Assembly: GCF_051020765.1 (NCBI RefSeq)
Contig: NC_134929.1
Location: 21,404,135 to 21,468,134 of the forward strand
Length of the DNA stretch: 64,000 nucleotides
Reading direction: 5' to 3'
Source: Lasioglossum baleicum
Lineage: Eukaryota; Arthropoda; Insecta; Hymenoptera; Halictidae
Under the pieces are notes generated by a model. It saw nothing but the letters and a program-made list of their open reading frames with translations. It had not been told where the DNA came from and searched no databases. Both the position numbers and the translations under genes were made by a program. This document shows, piece after piece, positions 1-12,198 of the stretch. Numbering within the stretch: position 1 is the stretch's first letter; every line of letters starts with the position of its first letter.

Positions 1-460
1 GGCAAAGCCGAGATAGGCGCAATAACAGGCTCGTTCCGAAACGAGATCGCGTCGCGTTGGGAGCACGAGGCTTGCGTCGCGCGTCGGGGTGCCGCGGCTC
101 CAGTGACGTCGCGGGAACGTCCGCGGAAGGGGCGGGGCCCCTCGAATCGATGAGCGTCGCGACGCCGGGGGCGGTGACGTCAACGACGAGTGTAACGAGC
201 CGACGTTCCCGCCGTCGCGCCGTGGGACGGGGTTTTCAGGCCCGGATCCACGTCGTCGCGACGGAAGCGGAGCTCCGCGAGCCCGGGGGCTCTAAATGCG
301 AAATTCGATTTGCGTTTCGCCGATGAGCGCATTCACCCTTCCCGCGAAAATACACTTTTTCCCCTTTCTGCAACTCTTTCTCTCGCTCTCCGCCGCGTCT
401 CCGATGCTGCACCCTGCTGCATCGCTCGGAAAATGCATTTTCTTAGTGACGCCCGAAGGT

Positions 461-590
461 GAACATCTTGACATGAATATTTGAAGATGAACATCGGAAC
501 ACGAACATTTAAATACGTGCTTTCATGTTCGTCTTTACATGTGCGATTTTAGATGTTCATCTTTAAATGTGCATTTTTAGATGTTCATTG
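461..590. repeat. Cluster of degenerate ATGTTCATCTTT-type repeats, partly inverted
   Basis: The motif GATGTTCAT occurs at least twice in direct orientation about 30 bases apart (553-590), each followed or preceded by a TTTAAATGTGCATTT-like string. Its complement, GAACATC or GATGAACAT, occurs at 461-500. The cluster could fold into a weak stem-loop. There is no sign of function. Confidence 0.4.
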
Positions 591-1251
591 CGAACTGTCT
601 GAATCCGTTGCTTTGCGAAACACCCGGTACCTAATATCAATTAGCCGCGCCAACGAGCCAGGGAACCCGCGAGCGAGCGATCGTGCGGGCCCAGGTTTCC
701 CACGATTCGAGCCATGAAAAGCATGGTGTATCCATGGGGGAATGAAAAACAGAGCCGTTGCGGGGGTGAACGGAGGCAGGCGGGAGGGAAAGAGTGGAGC
801 TAGAAAGAAGGGAAAGGGAAAGAACCGCGATCGGAGAAGACACGGGCGTGTGCCAGAGGCGAGTGGGCTTTCCACTCCATCGTGGAAAGGCGTCCGCGAT
901 GCTTACGCGATGCGCTCGCGATTCTATTGTTATACGCGGAACGGCCGGCGATGAATTGCAAATTGGCAACAGGGCGGTGTAACAGTATTGCGTTACAACA
1001 CTGTTTCCCGCGTAATGCGTATTCCAGATGCTGGATTACCGTAACAATCGGCGCGTCCTCCGCCCGGGCTGGGCTCCGGTTCATTCCGCTCGTTTCCCAC
1101 CCCCGCTGATTGGGATTGCTACCAGTTTTGTTCCCCTCCTGTCTTCGATCCGGCAGCGTCCCGAAAATTGTTTTCGAGCACGATTTATGGGTTTTCCCGA
1201 AAAAGAAGATGAACTCTTCGGAGATTAATTTCAAAAACTAGCTAGACGACG

Positions 1252-2472
1252 CACAGTGGTCGGAAATCGCCAAATCGTGGCCAAAAGTCGAAAATTTTTT
1301 CCGTTGTTTAAAAATCTATGTAATACTACTTTATTTATAAGGTTCCAGAGCACGTTTTTTTGCTACAACCAATATTTAATACGTACTTCTGTCGGAGATA
1401 CGTAAGTTCAAAGTTAGTAGTTCTAGAAGACCGGCATTTTCAACCATAATTGAAATTAGCTCTGCGACTTATTATAGCGCTGTAACGCTGATTTATCATC
1501 TTGCTATTGTTGGGCATGTCCTAATTTAATATAATATTCTGATTTTATTGCTGTATTTAATTTTTTAAAACTCGGGGAGATGAAAAAGAGAAATCTACAC
1601 AACTGGTACATTTCATTAACGAAAAAGTTGCTTATCAATCGCGATCAAGCAATCATTTTTTTTGGAAAAGAAGCTGTTAAGGCTATTAAACAAGTGTACG
1701 TTTCATTTTTCAGCGACCTATTGCGACCTTATGAATTATCGCCATTTCCTTAGCGACCGGCAACGTTCCGAAATGGCGAATTTGCCCTGAATCGTAGATA
1801 AAACTAATTTTCGCAAATGCAAGGTACATATTTGTTATATATTACAATAAAATGCTTCAGATAGTCAGCAGTGTAAGATTTTAATTTTTTTTTTACATAT
1901 CTTAATTTTACTAGAGGTGAGTGAAATATCGGAATGAAACAGAACTGAGAAACTTCTATTACATTTTAGTACTAAAGAATTACCTCGCATGCAATATTTA
2001 ACACTAAAATCTTACATTTTTTGCTATCTGAAGTCACCTGATAATAATTTAATATTTGTGGAAATATATAAATAATTTTTTCACATAACCGGCCGCCATT
2101 TTGTTTTTTGTAATTTTGACATCAGATTCATATTCAACGGCACAAGAAATATGGGAATACTAATTTTCAAGAGAGTCCAATAATTTTTTGGGTTACGCTT
2201 CCGCCATATTGAATCCCCCATTTTGTTTTTTGTAATTTTGACCTCAGATTCATATTCAACGGCACGGAAAATATGGGAATACTAATTTTCAAGAGAGTCC
2301 AATAATTTTTTGGGTTACGCTTCCGCCATATTGAATCCGCAATTTTGTTTTTTGTAATTTTGACCTCAGATTTATAATCAGCGACCCGAAAAACCTATGA
2401 GTATGAATTGTGAACTAAATTGGAGTACTCCTTCCTATTTTGACCACGTTTTGGCGATTTCCGACCACTGTG
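1252..2472. mobile_element. Non-autonomous Transib-like DNA transposon with 5-bp target duplication
   Basis: The 1221-bp element begins with CACAGTGGTCGGAAATCGCC and ends with its exact complement. The terminal inverted repeat extends to about 35 bp with two mismatches. It is flanked on both sides by the same five bases, CGACG (1247-1251 and 2473-2477). A CACWRTG terminus, a 5-bp GC-rich target duplication and this overall form are hallmarks of the Transib superfamily, the relatives of RAG1. The interior is AT-rich with no transposase-length frame, so the copy would have been mobilised in trans. It also contains a 122-bp tandem repeat near the right end. The superfamily assignment rests only on ends and target site; other cut-and-paste families with 5-bp duplications are the alternative. 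Confidence 0.75.
2092..2400. repeat. 122-bp tandem repeat, about 2.5 copies, inside the Transib-like element
   Basis: The string ATTTTGTTTTTTGTAATTTT starts at 2098, 2220 and (one base varied) 2342, an exact 122-base period. The first two units are nearly identical, including ACTAATTTTCAAGAGAGTCC and GGGTTACGCTTCCGCCATAT. The third is truncated and diverges after about 40 bases. It lies wholly within the transposon at 1252-2472. Confidence 0.85.
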
Positions 2473-2849
2473 CGACGTGGTTGAATCAATGACGATTGTC
2501 TGTTTCAAAGCGAACTTTAAAGAATACCTTATCCACCAAATAGAGAATCTTTTTATTTGTATTTTGAACATTTCGTCTTTTAACGTTTAGTCCGCAGTGC
2601 ACCGAAATTAGTTGGCCTGTGTCGTGAGCCGTTCCCGCTTGTGCACAAAGGAGTGTGCAAAGAGAACGGTGGAGCCACTTACTTTGTTGCGCGCAAACAG
2701 CCACGGTCGAAATAAATTTGCCCGGTCAAATAGCACGGTGTTTTTTATCGGGGTTTCGAAAAATGCAAATTTGCATGGCATCCGCGGTCTAGCGATTACG
2801 GACAAGCTCCGCAAACAAGACACTCGGTTCCGCGAGTGTGTTTACAGGC

Positions 2850-3135
2850 GGTGTGTCGACTTTCATTGGCTGGCAGCTCGTTCGAGTCACGTCGAAAGTG
2901 TGAGAAGTATTCGAAGCGAGTGAGAGCGAGCTGGATTTCATCGTACCGAATCGAAAGCCCTCTTCTATTTCTCTAGCCGTTCCTCTTTCTGCGAAAGTTC
3001 CATCGAACCTTTCCTTTCCAAAGGCCCTATCTACTGCCACGGAATGCATGAACAGGGCTTTTGCTTGTTGTAACAAGGCTTTCGGCGGAGGTGTGCCAAG
3101 TTTCATTGGCTGGCCGGTTTGTTTCGATTGTTGGG
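2850..3135. repeat. Diverged 240-bp duplication with TTTCATTGGCTGGC cores
   Basis: TTTCATTGGCTGGC occurs at 2861-2874 and 3101-3114, each preceded by a GGTGTGYC-like string, so the two halves look like an old tandem duplication offset by 240 bp. Each core includes ATTGG, the complement of a CCAAT box. A minus-strand frame of 148 codons (2789-3235) runs through both copies and reads QPMKLGTPPP and QPMKVDTPPV at the matching places. No family is recognised; it could be a promoter-like repeat or a repeat with a chance frame. Confidence 0.4.
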
Positions 3136-4563
3136 ACGTTCGAGACATGCGTTCAGAGACGTTCCGCGTGGGAGGAATATAGAAAGAGCTTAAACGAAAG
3201 AACAGCACTTTTGAAACGAAACAGGTGAAACACAAAATAGTGAGAACGTTAGATGATTTTAATTATGAAAAGCTCAAAAACGGTTTGGTTTCATTGAATA
3301 CAATAACTATTGCAATCGATGAAATAAACTTGTAAAAAAATATAACGCCACAACACATTAATTTGAGCTTCCAGTCAGCCAGTAACTATTTTCAGGCTCT
3401 GCATCCACCGTAGACGCAGAACGAAATAAAACCATGTGAGCGAACGGTTCAGAATTTTTTGTGAAAATCGGGGTGATTTTTTGTCGGTTCAACGAAGATC
3501 CGTAGGGACTTCGTGGACACCCAGTAACCGTCCAGGCCGCCGCGTTTTTCCTCTCTCCGTCGATAACAATCTCCACGGGGAAAATAAAATATCGACGAGG
3601 CACAGTTGCGCGGTATCGATCCGTTATAAATTATCAGCGATAATCGTCGCCGCGATAAACGTCATTGTTACGGCCGCCGGTGATACTTTATCGGCTCGTT
3701 AACGGCCAGTCCCGGTCGCTAATAACCGATCGAAAAATCGGCCAGTACATATACGGCGACGGGGTGGCGTCGCGACGCCTCCCCGAGAAACGTGACAAGA
3801 AACGAGACGCGTGTGGCGGGTTTGTTTCGAGGAGAGCCTTTCTCGCTCGCCCCTTGTCGAGGGTTTTGCTATCGATCGCCTGTGGCCAACGTCGACCTCC
3901 AACCGGGTCCAGACGAACCACCCCAAAATCGTGACGTCGCCCGAGAAACCACCCCCGATACCCGCTTAATTAATGCGCCCGCGGAGACACCTTATTATGT
4001 ACCGAGCATTGTCAGATTGTCGACTCGCTTTTCACGCGATTGCCTCGCTAATCGAATGTTTCCAGATATTCCGGTATTGTTCACCTGGAGGGGATATTCA
4101 TTTCTCTAATTAGATCCCGTATCAAGTTTTTATTTTCTTTGGGAATGTTCTACTGAAGCGACATTCTTGAAATTTGTCCAGCTGATAGTCAAGTCATGAA
4201 GCGTTATTCCTAAAATTTTTTGGCAGGCGTCGCTCGAGAGGTCGTTTGGCAAATAATGAATTCTCCGAAGCTCTCCAGGCCACTTGCTGGCTGAAAAAGG
4301 TAGCAACAACAATCTTGCCGAGCGGACACAGTTCACGGAAAAGCTTTTGACAGCGAGAGCCGTGCGACGAAAGATCGCGAAAGCCTGTGCCAGTGGAAGA
4401 GGCAGCGATTGGTCGCTATCTATGGGGAACAACTTGGACAGGAAAAGGACAAAAGGCTGCTAGTCTAATGAACAATTGCCGACTATTATTCGGCGATCGT
4501 GGCGTGGAAGGACAAAGACGCGACGAAGTATGGTGAATCTAGAAGAGGATCAAGAAGACAGGA

Positions 4564-4583
4564 AGAGAGAGAGAGAGAGAGAG
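4564..4583. repeat. (GA)n microsatellite
   Basis: Uninterrupted GA dinucleotides inside a purine-rich strand segment (4540-4620). Nothing else is notable here. Confidence 0.9.
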
Positions 4584-7050
4584 GGGATCTAGAGGGAGGG
4601 TCAGGGAAGGGACTCGGCGCACGAGTAGCTATCGTGGAGCTCGTGACAAGAGAAGCGTACACCAGGTGCTTTCGCGAAGTCAATGGCCCTGATTACCAAG
4701 TGGCCGCGCAGGTACTTAGGTCGGTTAGAGTCGCTGTTACCTGCAATCGTGAGTTCTTCAGGCTGTTTCGTTTGGTTACCAACCGGGCTCCCTTTTCGAC
4801 TTTCTTTTTTTTTTCCTTTAGTTTTCTTCTCTCTTCTTTTTTTTCGTAGGGGAGAACCCCCGACGGAACACATCCGGGTCTCCATGCTCCGCGCCACGCG
4901 ATAAGAACAGAGTTCTTCGCTCAGTCTCCCGCACTACTCCGCTTTAATCTCCTAAAGTGGATACAGGAATTATTTATGGAACACTTTCGACTGCCGCTGC
5001 TTCCCTCTTAATTTCACCGGGTGTGCTCTCGGACGCTCGCTCGGCTGCTTGCGAGTCGCTGCGTTATAGCACGCCTCGATGTCTCAAACTTCTTCAAACC
5101 GTGCGTCGTCTAATGCTGGATGCAGTGTTCCTGCATTGTTCTTATTGCTAGTTTCCCGGAGAATTGAGATGGGATTGTTTGTTCGGTTCCGGTCCAGTTT
5201 GCTGCGAGATTGGACGACGTTTGCATTCGTTTGAGGAAGCTTCGGAGATTTACCTTTTATCATGGATACAATACAGAATAACTCGTGTTTAAGATTCTGA
5301 ACAGAGTATAATAAATATATAATATGTATGTTATTAATTTCCTTTAAACGCAGGTGAAATTCTATTTTGGTTTTGTTCACGAGATCACGATCTACAAAAA
5401 GGTTCTGATCACTGAAATTGTATGATAAAATAAATCGTAGGGCACCGGGTTAATCGTGAATCTAAACTTCCGCCAACAACGGGGACTTTTCGACTATCGG
5501 AATATCAATTAGCATAATTGATAATTGCAGGACCATGTAGATTTCCTTCGTAGATCCGAGAATATTACGTTCCCGGCATTTCGCGTTCGCAATAAAGGTC
5601 CGACGATAACGCAACAGCGGCAACGACTGTTCAATCCCATTCGGGGCTCGTAATTAATACGATCGCGATACCATGTAAATCCTAATCAGTCCGCGGCGCA
5701 AGAAGGCCTCGGATGAATGCGGACGCGGAATTAATCGGTTTGCGCGAAAGGTATCCGAGGCCCGTTATCGAACGCCATAATTCAGTCTATGTTAATGCGA
5801 AGTTAATTACCCGCTGTTTGCGGCGGCAGAGCGAGCGCGCGCCGGCGTCCGTTTTGAATATATCGAAGATGATACCGCGAGCCCGCGGATTATGCAGAAA
5901 CCGTATGTACCTGTGCCATTCTCTCGTTGTTGGTCGTTTTGCGGAAATCGTGGACGCCTCGATATAAAACGCGACGCCAAGGCGTCGTCGCCGCTGATAG
6001 GTGGGCGTCGCACGAGTATTTCGGTTCCCGGCGGTCCTTGAACCCCGATGATGACGCGGCCAGGAATCCCGCGGACAAACTTGAGGATTTTTCGCCATAA
6101 TCGGCGCAGTGCCGATCGAAAATTCTCGCAGTCTCGGGACAAAAGAGTCGCGAAGTTCAACCGAAGTGAGAGACAAGTGAAGTTGGCATAATTCGATCGC
6201 GATAACCAGACTACGGATCTTCGTGGAAAATCAAAATTGTCCAAGTAAATTGCAAAAATTTCGTGTAACTCTTAATAATAACTATTCGTGGATTTAATGA
6301 GATTTCTAAAAAATGTCTTCAAGATGTAAAATTTAAATAATTATCGATCGAATCATTGCATTTTTAAAGTACATATTCAAGGTCCACTTAAGGGTTAAAA
6401 ATAAGGGTTGAAAATCGTTCGTAAATCGATGAGAACATGATTTTCCTCGTTCCCGGCACGAGTGACCGTAAAATCGAATTGCATCGAGTTCACTAATTCC
6501 GCACTTTACAATTACCCAGAGATTCTCACGCGCTGTAACAAGTGGTATAGATACTGCGAAAAGGTTGCGCGAAAGAGCAGGAACGAAAATAAGCGAGAAT
6601 CTCCCTGCATCGATCACGGTGAAGGCAAGCGGCGGTATAGATTATAGGGAAACCGGGTGCAGCTTCTTTGTCATCGCCGAGTGCATTGAGCAGCGAAAGG
6701 GTTAAAAACCAACGGAAGTCCCGGCCGCCGAGCAGGACAACCTGCAAAATTGCCAAACAAAGGACGGGTCCGTGCAAACGCGGACCAATTCCACTGAATA
6801 CGGGCAACGTTTCGAAAAAAAGGTGGGAACCTGGGATTGCGCGTTTCGTTCGTCGCTGTGGTGTTCGCGTAATTAGTGTAATTGGAAGACATTGTCCCAC
6901 TTTTTCTCCCGTTCTCTCTATCTATTCTTCCTGTGCGCGGAGGATTGGAAAACGATACTTGTTCGAGCGGTCCCTAAACAAACATTGATTCTCGTGAAAT
7001 TAAAATAAACTCTTCCGAGTATGTTCGCGAAGGAAACTCGCAGTGTGACC

Positions 7051-7173
7051 TACAGGGTGTCCCAAAAATGTTGCGAGGTCATTTTAAGTGACTCGTGTCT
7101 CTTTTTCCTCTTCTAGTAGCGAAGAGGATAACCGATTCAGGGGTTAGGGGTGAATTCGGCGGGACACCGTGTA
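7051..7173. mobile_element. Small inverted-repeat element (TACAGGGTGTCCC family)
   Basis: A 123-bp segment bounded by TACAGGGTGTCCC on the left and the complement of TACACGGTGTCCC on the right (12 of 13 matching). The left end continues AAAAATGTTG, the same as the element at 23137-23238, so they belong to one family. Ends beginning TA suggest a Tc1/mariner-like or related non-autonomous element with TA targets. No coding content. Confidence 0.6.
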
Positions 7174-7380
7174 TACTTGTCGAGTTAGGCGAATGCAGCG
7201 AAAAGCGAGCCGCCTCGGGAGCGATACCGTGACGGCCACTGGCCTTCTCGTTCTTTATTCTTCCTCGACGAATCGCGTCTTCCCGATCTCTTTTACCCTG
7301 CTGTCCCTGCTCTCCTCGTGCTGCTGCACTCTTCTTCTTCCTCTCGTCCGACCACCTCTTTTTTCCTCTTACCTGTTAGC

Positions 7381-7437
7381 CTGGTTGCCTGCCTCCTGCT
7401 TACCGGGCTGCCTGTTCGCCTGCTTGCCTGCCTGCCT
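7381..7437. repeat. Degenerate (CCTG)n tract in a pyrimidine-rich segment
   Basis: Repeated CCTG or CCTGC units, with neighbouring CTTCTT and CTCCT runs from about 7250. The long plus-strand frame across it (7169-7456) encodes only low-complexity Leu/Ser/Cys sequence and is not taken as a gene. Confidence 0.7.
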
Positions 7438-10400
7438 TTACTCCCTTCTGTTATAAACATCCGAGGGTTCTATGGGTCAGTTACTCCTCGCGGCTATCAC
7501 CGGGATCTCTCGCGTCCGCAAGCTTCTATTTTATTTCCCCGGGTGCCGGGGGGTGCTCACCAACCGAGGGAGGTTTATCATAGGCACCCCGGAGCCGCTT
7601 AGCTAATGCAAATCTTGAGAACAGCGTTGTGATCCTTGCAATTGGGGATGCTCCGAAGATGATCCAATCTGTTTCCCAGGCGGCAGATACAACGGTTTGT
7701 ACTTACGCGGGGGTGGAGCCGCGTATGCGTCGACCGAGGGTGGTTTCAAGAACCTTCGATTGGAACTTTAAGGCTCCAGTTTCGTTAAACATGAAAATTT
7801 TTTTGAACAATGTTCCTTTCTACAATTTTCGCGTTGGGGTGTCCGATTCCAATTCGAAAAGTTGCATCTTGGCCGAAAGGAAATTTCTGTAACTGTTTCT
7901 TTACGTATATTGCGTTCCGTGCGAACGAGAAAAAGTGGAAACGTTACGGGGGTTGGTTTCGGGGAGCGGAAAAATTCGCGGCAGCCAGTATCGCCCGGAA
8001 GACTTACCGTTTCCCCGGACGAGCTTTTCGTTAGATGCGAGCCGCAGCTTCGTAATAAAGCCCGAACAGCTTCCAGGCTCTTGCTCGCGCGATTCCGTCG
8101 GTTATTTGCGGACAGGGCGAGCACAACAGAGCCCGGAGAGCGTTCTCCCCGTGCATCCCGCGCCCCGGTCGAAAGGCAGAAAAATGTCTTGAGTCATATT
8201 TCCAGAAAAATTGCGCGTCCGTTCAAACTTACAAAGAGGAATTTATATTCGCCCGGCGAAGAATGTGCATTGAGAAAGTTCCTTTCGAAAATAGAAATTT
8301 AAAAATAGGAGAATGCACACTGGGTGCACCCTCTGACGTTCAACCCCTGGACTGTATTTCTGTGTTCCTCGACACTTTGAGTTATTCTCGTGGCCGGCTT
8401 AATAAATCGCTCGATAGTTTATTGCCAAGCTTTTTTCGGTTTCTAGTATTGGTGTCTGTAAGCTTGTTGCGCTATATTTATAGTGTTCTCCGAAAAGTCT
8501 TAGCTTTCGTTCGACCCTGGTTTTTCTCAACTTGATTTGTTCCCCGATGCTTTGTTTAAACTCGTGCAGTTGGGAGAAATGAAGAAATACCGAGACCCGA
8601 CAAAAATTTCCTTTATCTCTTCACAGTTTCCTTTCTCGCTCTCGCGCGAAACGCAATTTTCCCTCGGAACACGTTCGCAACACGGGAGCCCAGTTTTCGA
8701 AGCCACACGGTGATTAAGTCACCCGTGTTGTGGAAACGATGTTTGAGCTCTTTGTCCTGATTGCCTGCCTTTTATCGGGAGCCCGGATAATTTCGTTTGG
8801 TTTAGAGAAACCGATGGAACGGGTTTCACGGCTGTCGTTGCACCGTGTTTCATGGAACAATCGTGTGCTGTCACGGACCTCTCGTTTGCTACACCTTTTA
8901 CCACAATTTTTTCTTCCACCTTTTTCTATTAATTAGTTTTCCATCCGGGGTATGGACAAATCAAACTTTTTCGTTGGTCCGTTAAGTATTCACCTCTCAT
9001 TTGTTCTTAATTTATTTACTGCAGACACGATTGATTTTTAATTTGTTATGATATGTAAGTTTGGTATAAGAAAAATTGGACGTTTTTTCTTTAAATGATG
9101 TTAATGGAAGAATATTGTTGAAATTTTTTCTACGCCAATTCATTGAACAATTTCTATCCCGATTAAATACATAGGATACATGAATAAAATGCCAGCAGCT
9201 CGCAGTCGCCTAATCGGACAGCTTTAAAATTCGCGAAATATGCAACGATCAGCCGCAGCAAAGCAGCTCGAGAGGATTAAAGAGCCTGGTGTTGCTGTTT
9301 CGAATTTCTGCTCGAGGCGCGTTGCGCTTAGCTTTGTTCAGCCTTGCAGAAGGCAAGAGAGGAAGGGTTTCGAAGGACCGGTTGGAATCGAGAAATTTCT
9401 CTCGGGACGGCGATTTACCGCGGCGGACTCCGGCCATTTACGTTGTTTGCCGCGAGAAGTAAGCCCCGGTGTCCTATGCGATTTTAATTACTTTCGTGAA
9501 CCGGCTGCGACCTCCGGAGATTGCAGAACACTCGCGTGCGCCGCGCCGCGCCGCGTCGGCTAACTGGCAACTACCGCACCGAAACTTCCCCTCGAATCCC
9601 ACAGAATAAATATTCAGACGCCGCGCCGCGGCTCGCGAATTTCCCTTTAGTTGCGAACTGGCACGAAGACCGATTCGCCGGTTCCGTGACATGACTCTTT
9701 CGAAGCGAGAAAGCAATTCCACTCCGCGAATTAGCCGAATGTTTTCTATCGCATTTTGTAGCCGACTAACATTCATTTTATTCTAAACGTTTTTTTTATC
9801 TCTCGCATCTTTGCAACAAAGTTTAACAATCGCTTCCACTGCGACCACCAAAACAGAACCGTCAAGATCCTCTTCACCGAGTAGCAAACCCGTCAAAGAG
9901 TAGCAATCCCCGAATCAGTCACCTGTCTACCCCGAGGTGCACGCTCACCAAAACGACCATGAAGCCCCTCCCCATGAAACCACGAAGAATCATCGGACCG
10001 TCAAGCTCCTTCCCAATTTCTGCAATACTATGGAGAACCTTCGCACAGAGAAAGAAGACAATCGGGGGGAAAAAGACTGTCCTGAAGCGTACAAAGAGCG
10101 AGGCAGAGCTGTGGCATGTGCGCGTCGATTTATTTGCCATAATTCGCTGCAGCAGAACAAGATGAAGAAGAAGAACATAAAGACGACGCGACGAGGGGAA
10201 AGAAGAAGAACATAAAGAAGTACGAAAGAAAGAGGCGAAGGTTGTTTTCGCGGCTCCATTCGGCTCGGAGCCGATTTCAGGGTAGAAAATTGCACCGGTG
10301 CATCTGCGGCGGTTGCAGTTGCACCTGCGGGCGCACAGTAACCGGGCCGAGAGGACCTAGATGCAAGCCAACTGGCGGTCGCCTCTCCTGGCGCAAGCGT

Positions 10401-12176
10401 TCGCGAGCGATGCGCACCTGCCAGACAGGCGCGATCTGTCGCCGACAGACTTGACACCATTGCTTTGTTCCTTTTACGGCGAGATTATGGAGTCCGGCGA
10501 GAGCATTATCGCAGAAACTGGTTGCCAGTCCGCGGCGAGCCGAGAGTCGCTCCGCGCGGCTTGCCCATTGAAATGCGTCAAGGTTGTCCCGGCAGGTAGG
10601 TCGCCAGGTAAGAGTCAATTGAACGTCCAACAAGCGGACACGGCTAGGCGTTAGATGGCTGCTACCGAGCTCGTTTCTGCTTCAGTCTCCGTGCTGAACG
10701 ATTCGATCATTTTCGCGGCAGACACGAACCCCGATATTGAAAGATCCTTTTCCGACACCATTTGTGGAAAACGCCGGAAGTCAATTAACCCTTTAGGAAC
10801 GGTGATTTTGGTGTTTTCAGCAAAATGAAAGTGATCCAGATCTATTGTCAGTTTCAAAGACCTAGCCAACAATTTCCTAGTGATGCATTTCAACCGAATA
10901 TACAATAAGGATGCGCATACACGCTGAAATTTTCACCGAAATTGGATCGTAATGTTGCGAAAGACGCAGCTTGTTGCTCTCGACCGGCTGCTGCCACTTC
11001 CGAGAAAATCGCGGCCGGTGAAAATACACCGGCCACGCTTTTTCCCGGCATGCTCGTTCCCATTATCGTTCCACCTGTGATATGGAACCTGTCTCGACCC
11101 ACCGAATGAAAATCTCCGTGGAAAGTGAAAGAGAAGCCAACGAACTCCGTGCCGATTCCTGGGAATCGCTTCTGCAGACTTGCTTTCGTGATCGCGTACG
11201 AATTCGTTTCTCTCTTTAGCAGCTTTATTCAGTTGCAAACGATACGTTAGATCACTTTAATCAAACAATCCACAGTCTTGTAATCTAGCGAGATAGGTCT
11301 CGTCGATGGGACAAAAATTACACGTAGCAATTAACGCGAAAGAAAATCGCCTTGAATTTGCCGGCGAAAGTATCGAGAGTTTCGACGTTTCGATCGACGG
11401 CAATCGGTCGAAATTTATTCGAACGAGGGGCGCGTCGAAGTACTCTCAGGACCCTCACCTTTCGATGAGACGATGGAGGGGCGGAGGGGATGGGGCAGAA
11501 TTGTGTGCAGAGGGATGCAGTCGGTAACCCGTGCAAACACTACACTCCGTCCCTAAAGCCGATTTCAACCCCCTTCGAGCAAACCTCCGATTGCACCACC
11601 CCCTCATCCCCTTCTGCCGTCGAATCGACGATACCCTGGAGAGAGTGGAGGGAGAGAGAGAGAGGAATTTCCGTCCGACGACGTCTCGGACGACGATCGG
11701 CCGCGTGGGACCCGTTCAACTCGCGGACCAGCTTATTCCCGCCAGAAATATGCAACTGCACCGCGCCGCGCCGGTGCATGCCACTTCCGCGAAAAATATT
11801 CTCGGCTCTGTTCCGATCCCCGTCCACTCGCAGACTCTTGGAAACCCTCGAGATTTGTTGAGCCATGCTCGCGTAGTTTCTATTAGATGATAGCAAAAGT
11901 TCATTAATTCTTACAGTTTTTATATTTCCTACGGTTGCTATAGTTTCTGCAAATGTTTTCGTAGCAACACAAAAATTTATTTTTAAACAATCCAAACAAT
12001 TTCATGCAAATTGAAATCACAATTACGGGAGTTCCAAGATCGAGAAAGTTCGATCAGTTGACGTAACCCGAATAAAAACGCAATTTCACGGTCGCTTTTA
12101 TCTTTTCTCTCCCCGAGTTAAATCGATTGGTTTAATAGAATCGTTCATACTCGACTACTGTTTTCCAGTTTCTCCA

Positions 12177-12198
12177 TCTCTCTCTCTCTCCCTCTCTC
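12177..12198. repeat. (TC)n microsatellite
   Basis: Nearly uninterrupted TC dinucleotides. Confidence 0.85.

Noticed and set aside
7169..7602. Overlapping Leu/Cys/Ser-rich frames that look like signal peptides or membrane segments
   Set aside because: They are translations of CTTCT and CCTG pyrimidine repeats.
10164..10218. GAAGAAGAACATAAAGA repeated 38 bases apart
   Set aside because: Short direct repeat within an A/G-rich stretch; consistent with replication slippage.
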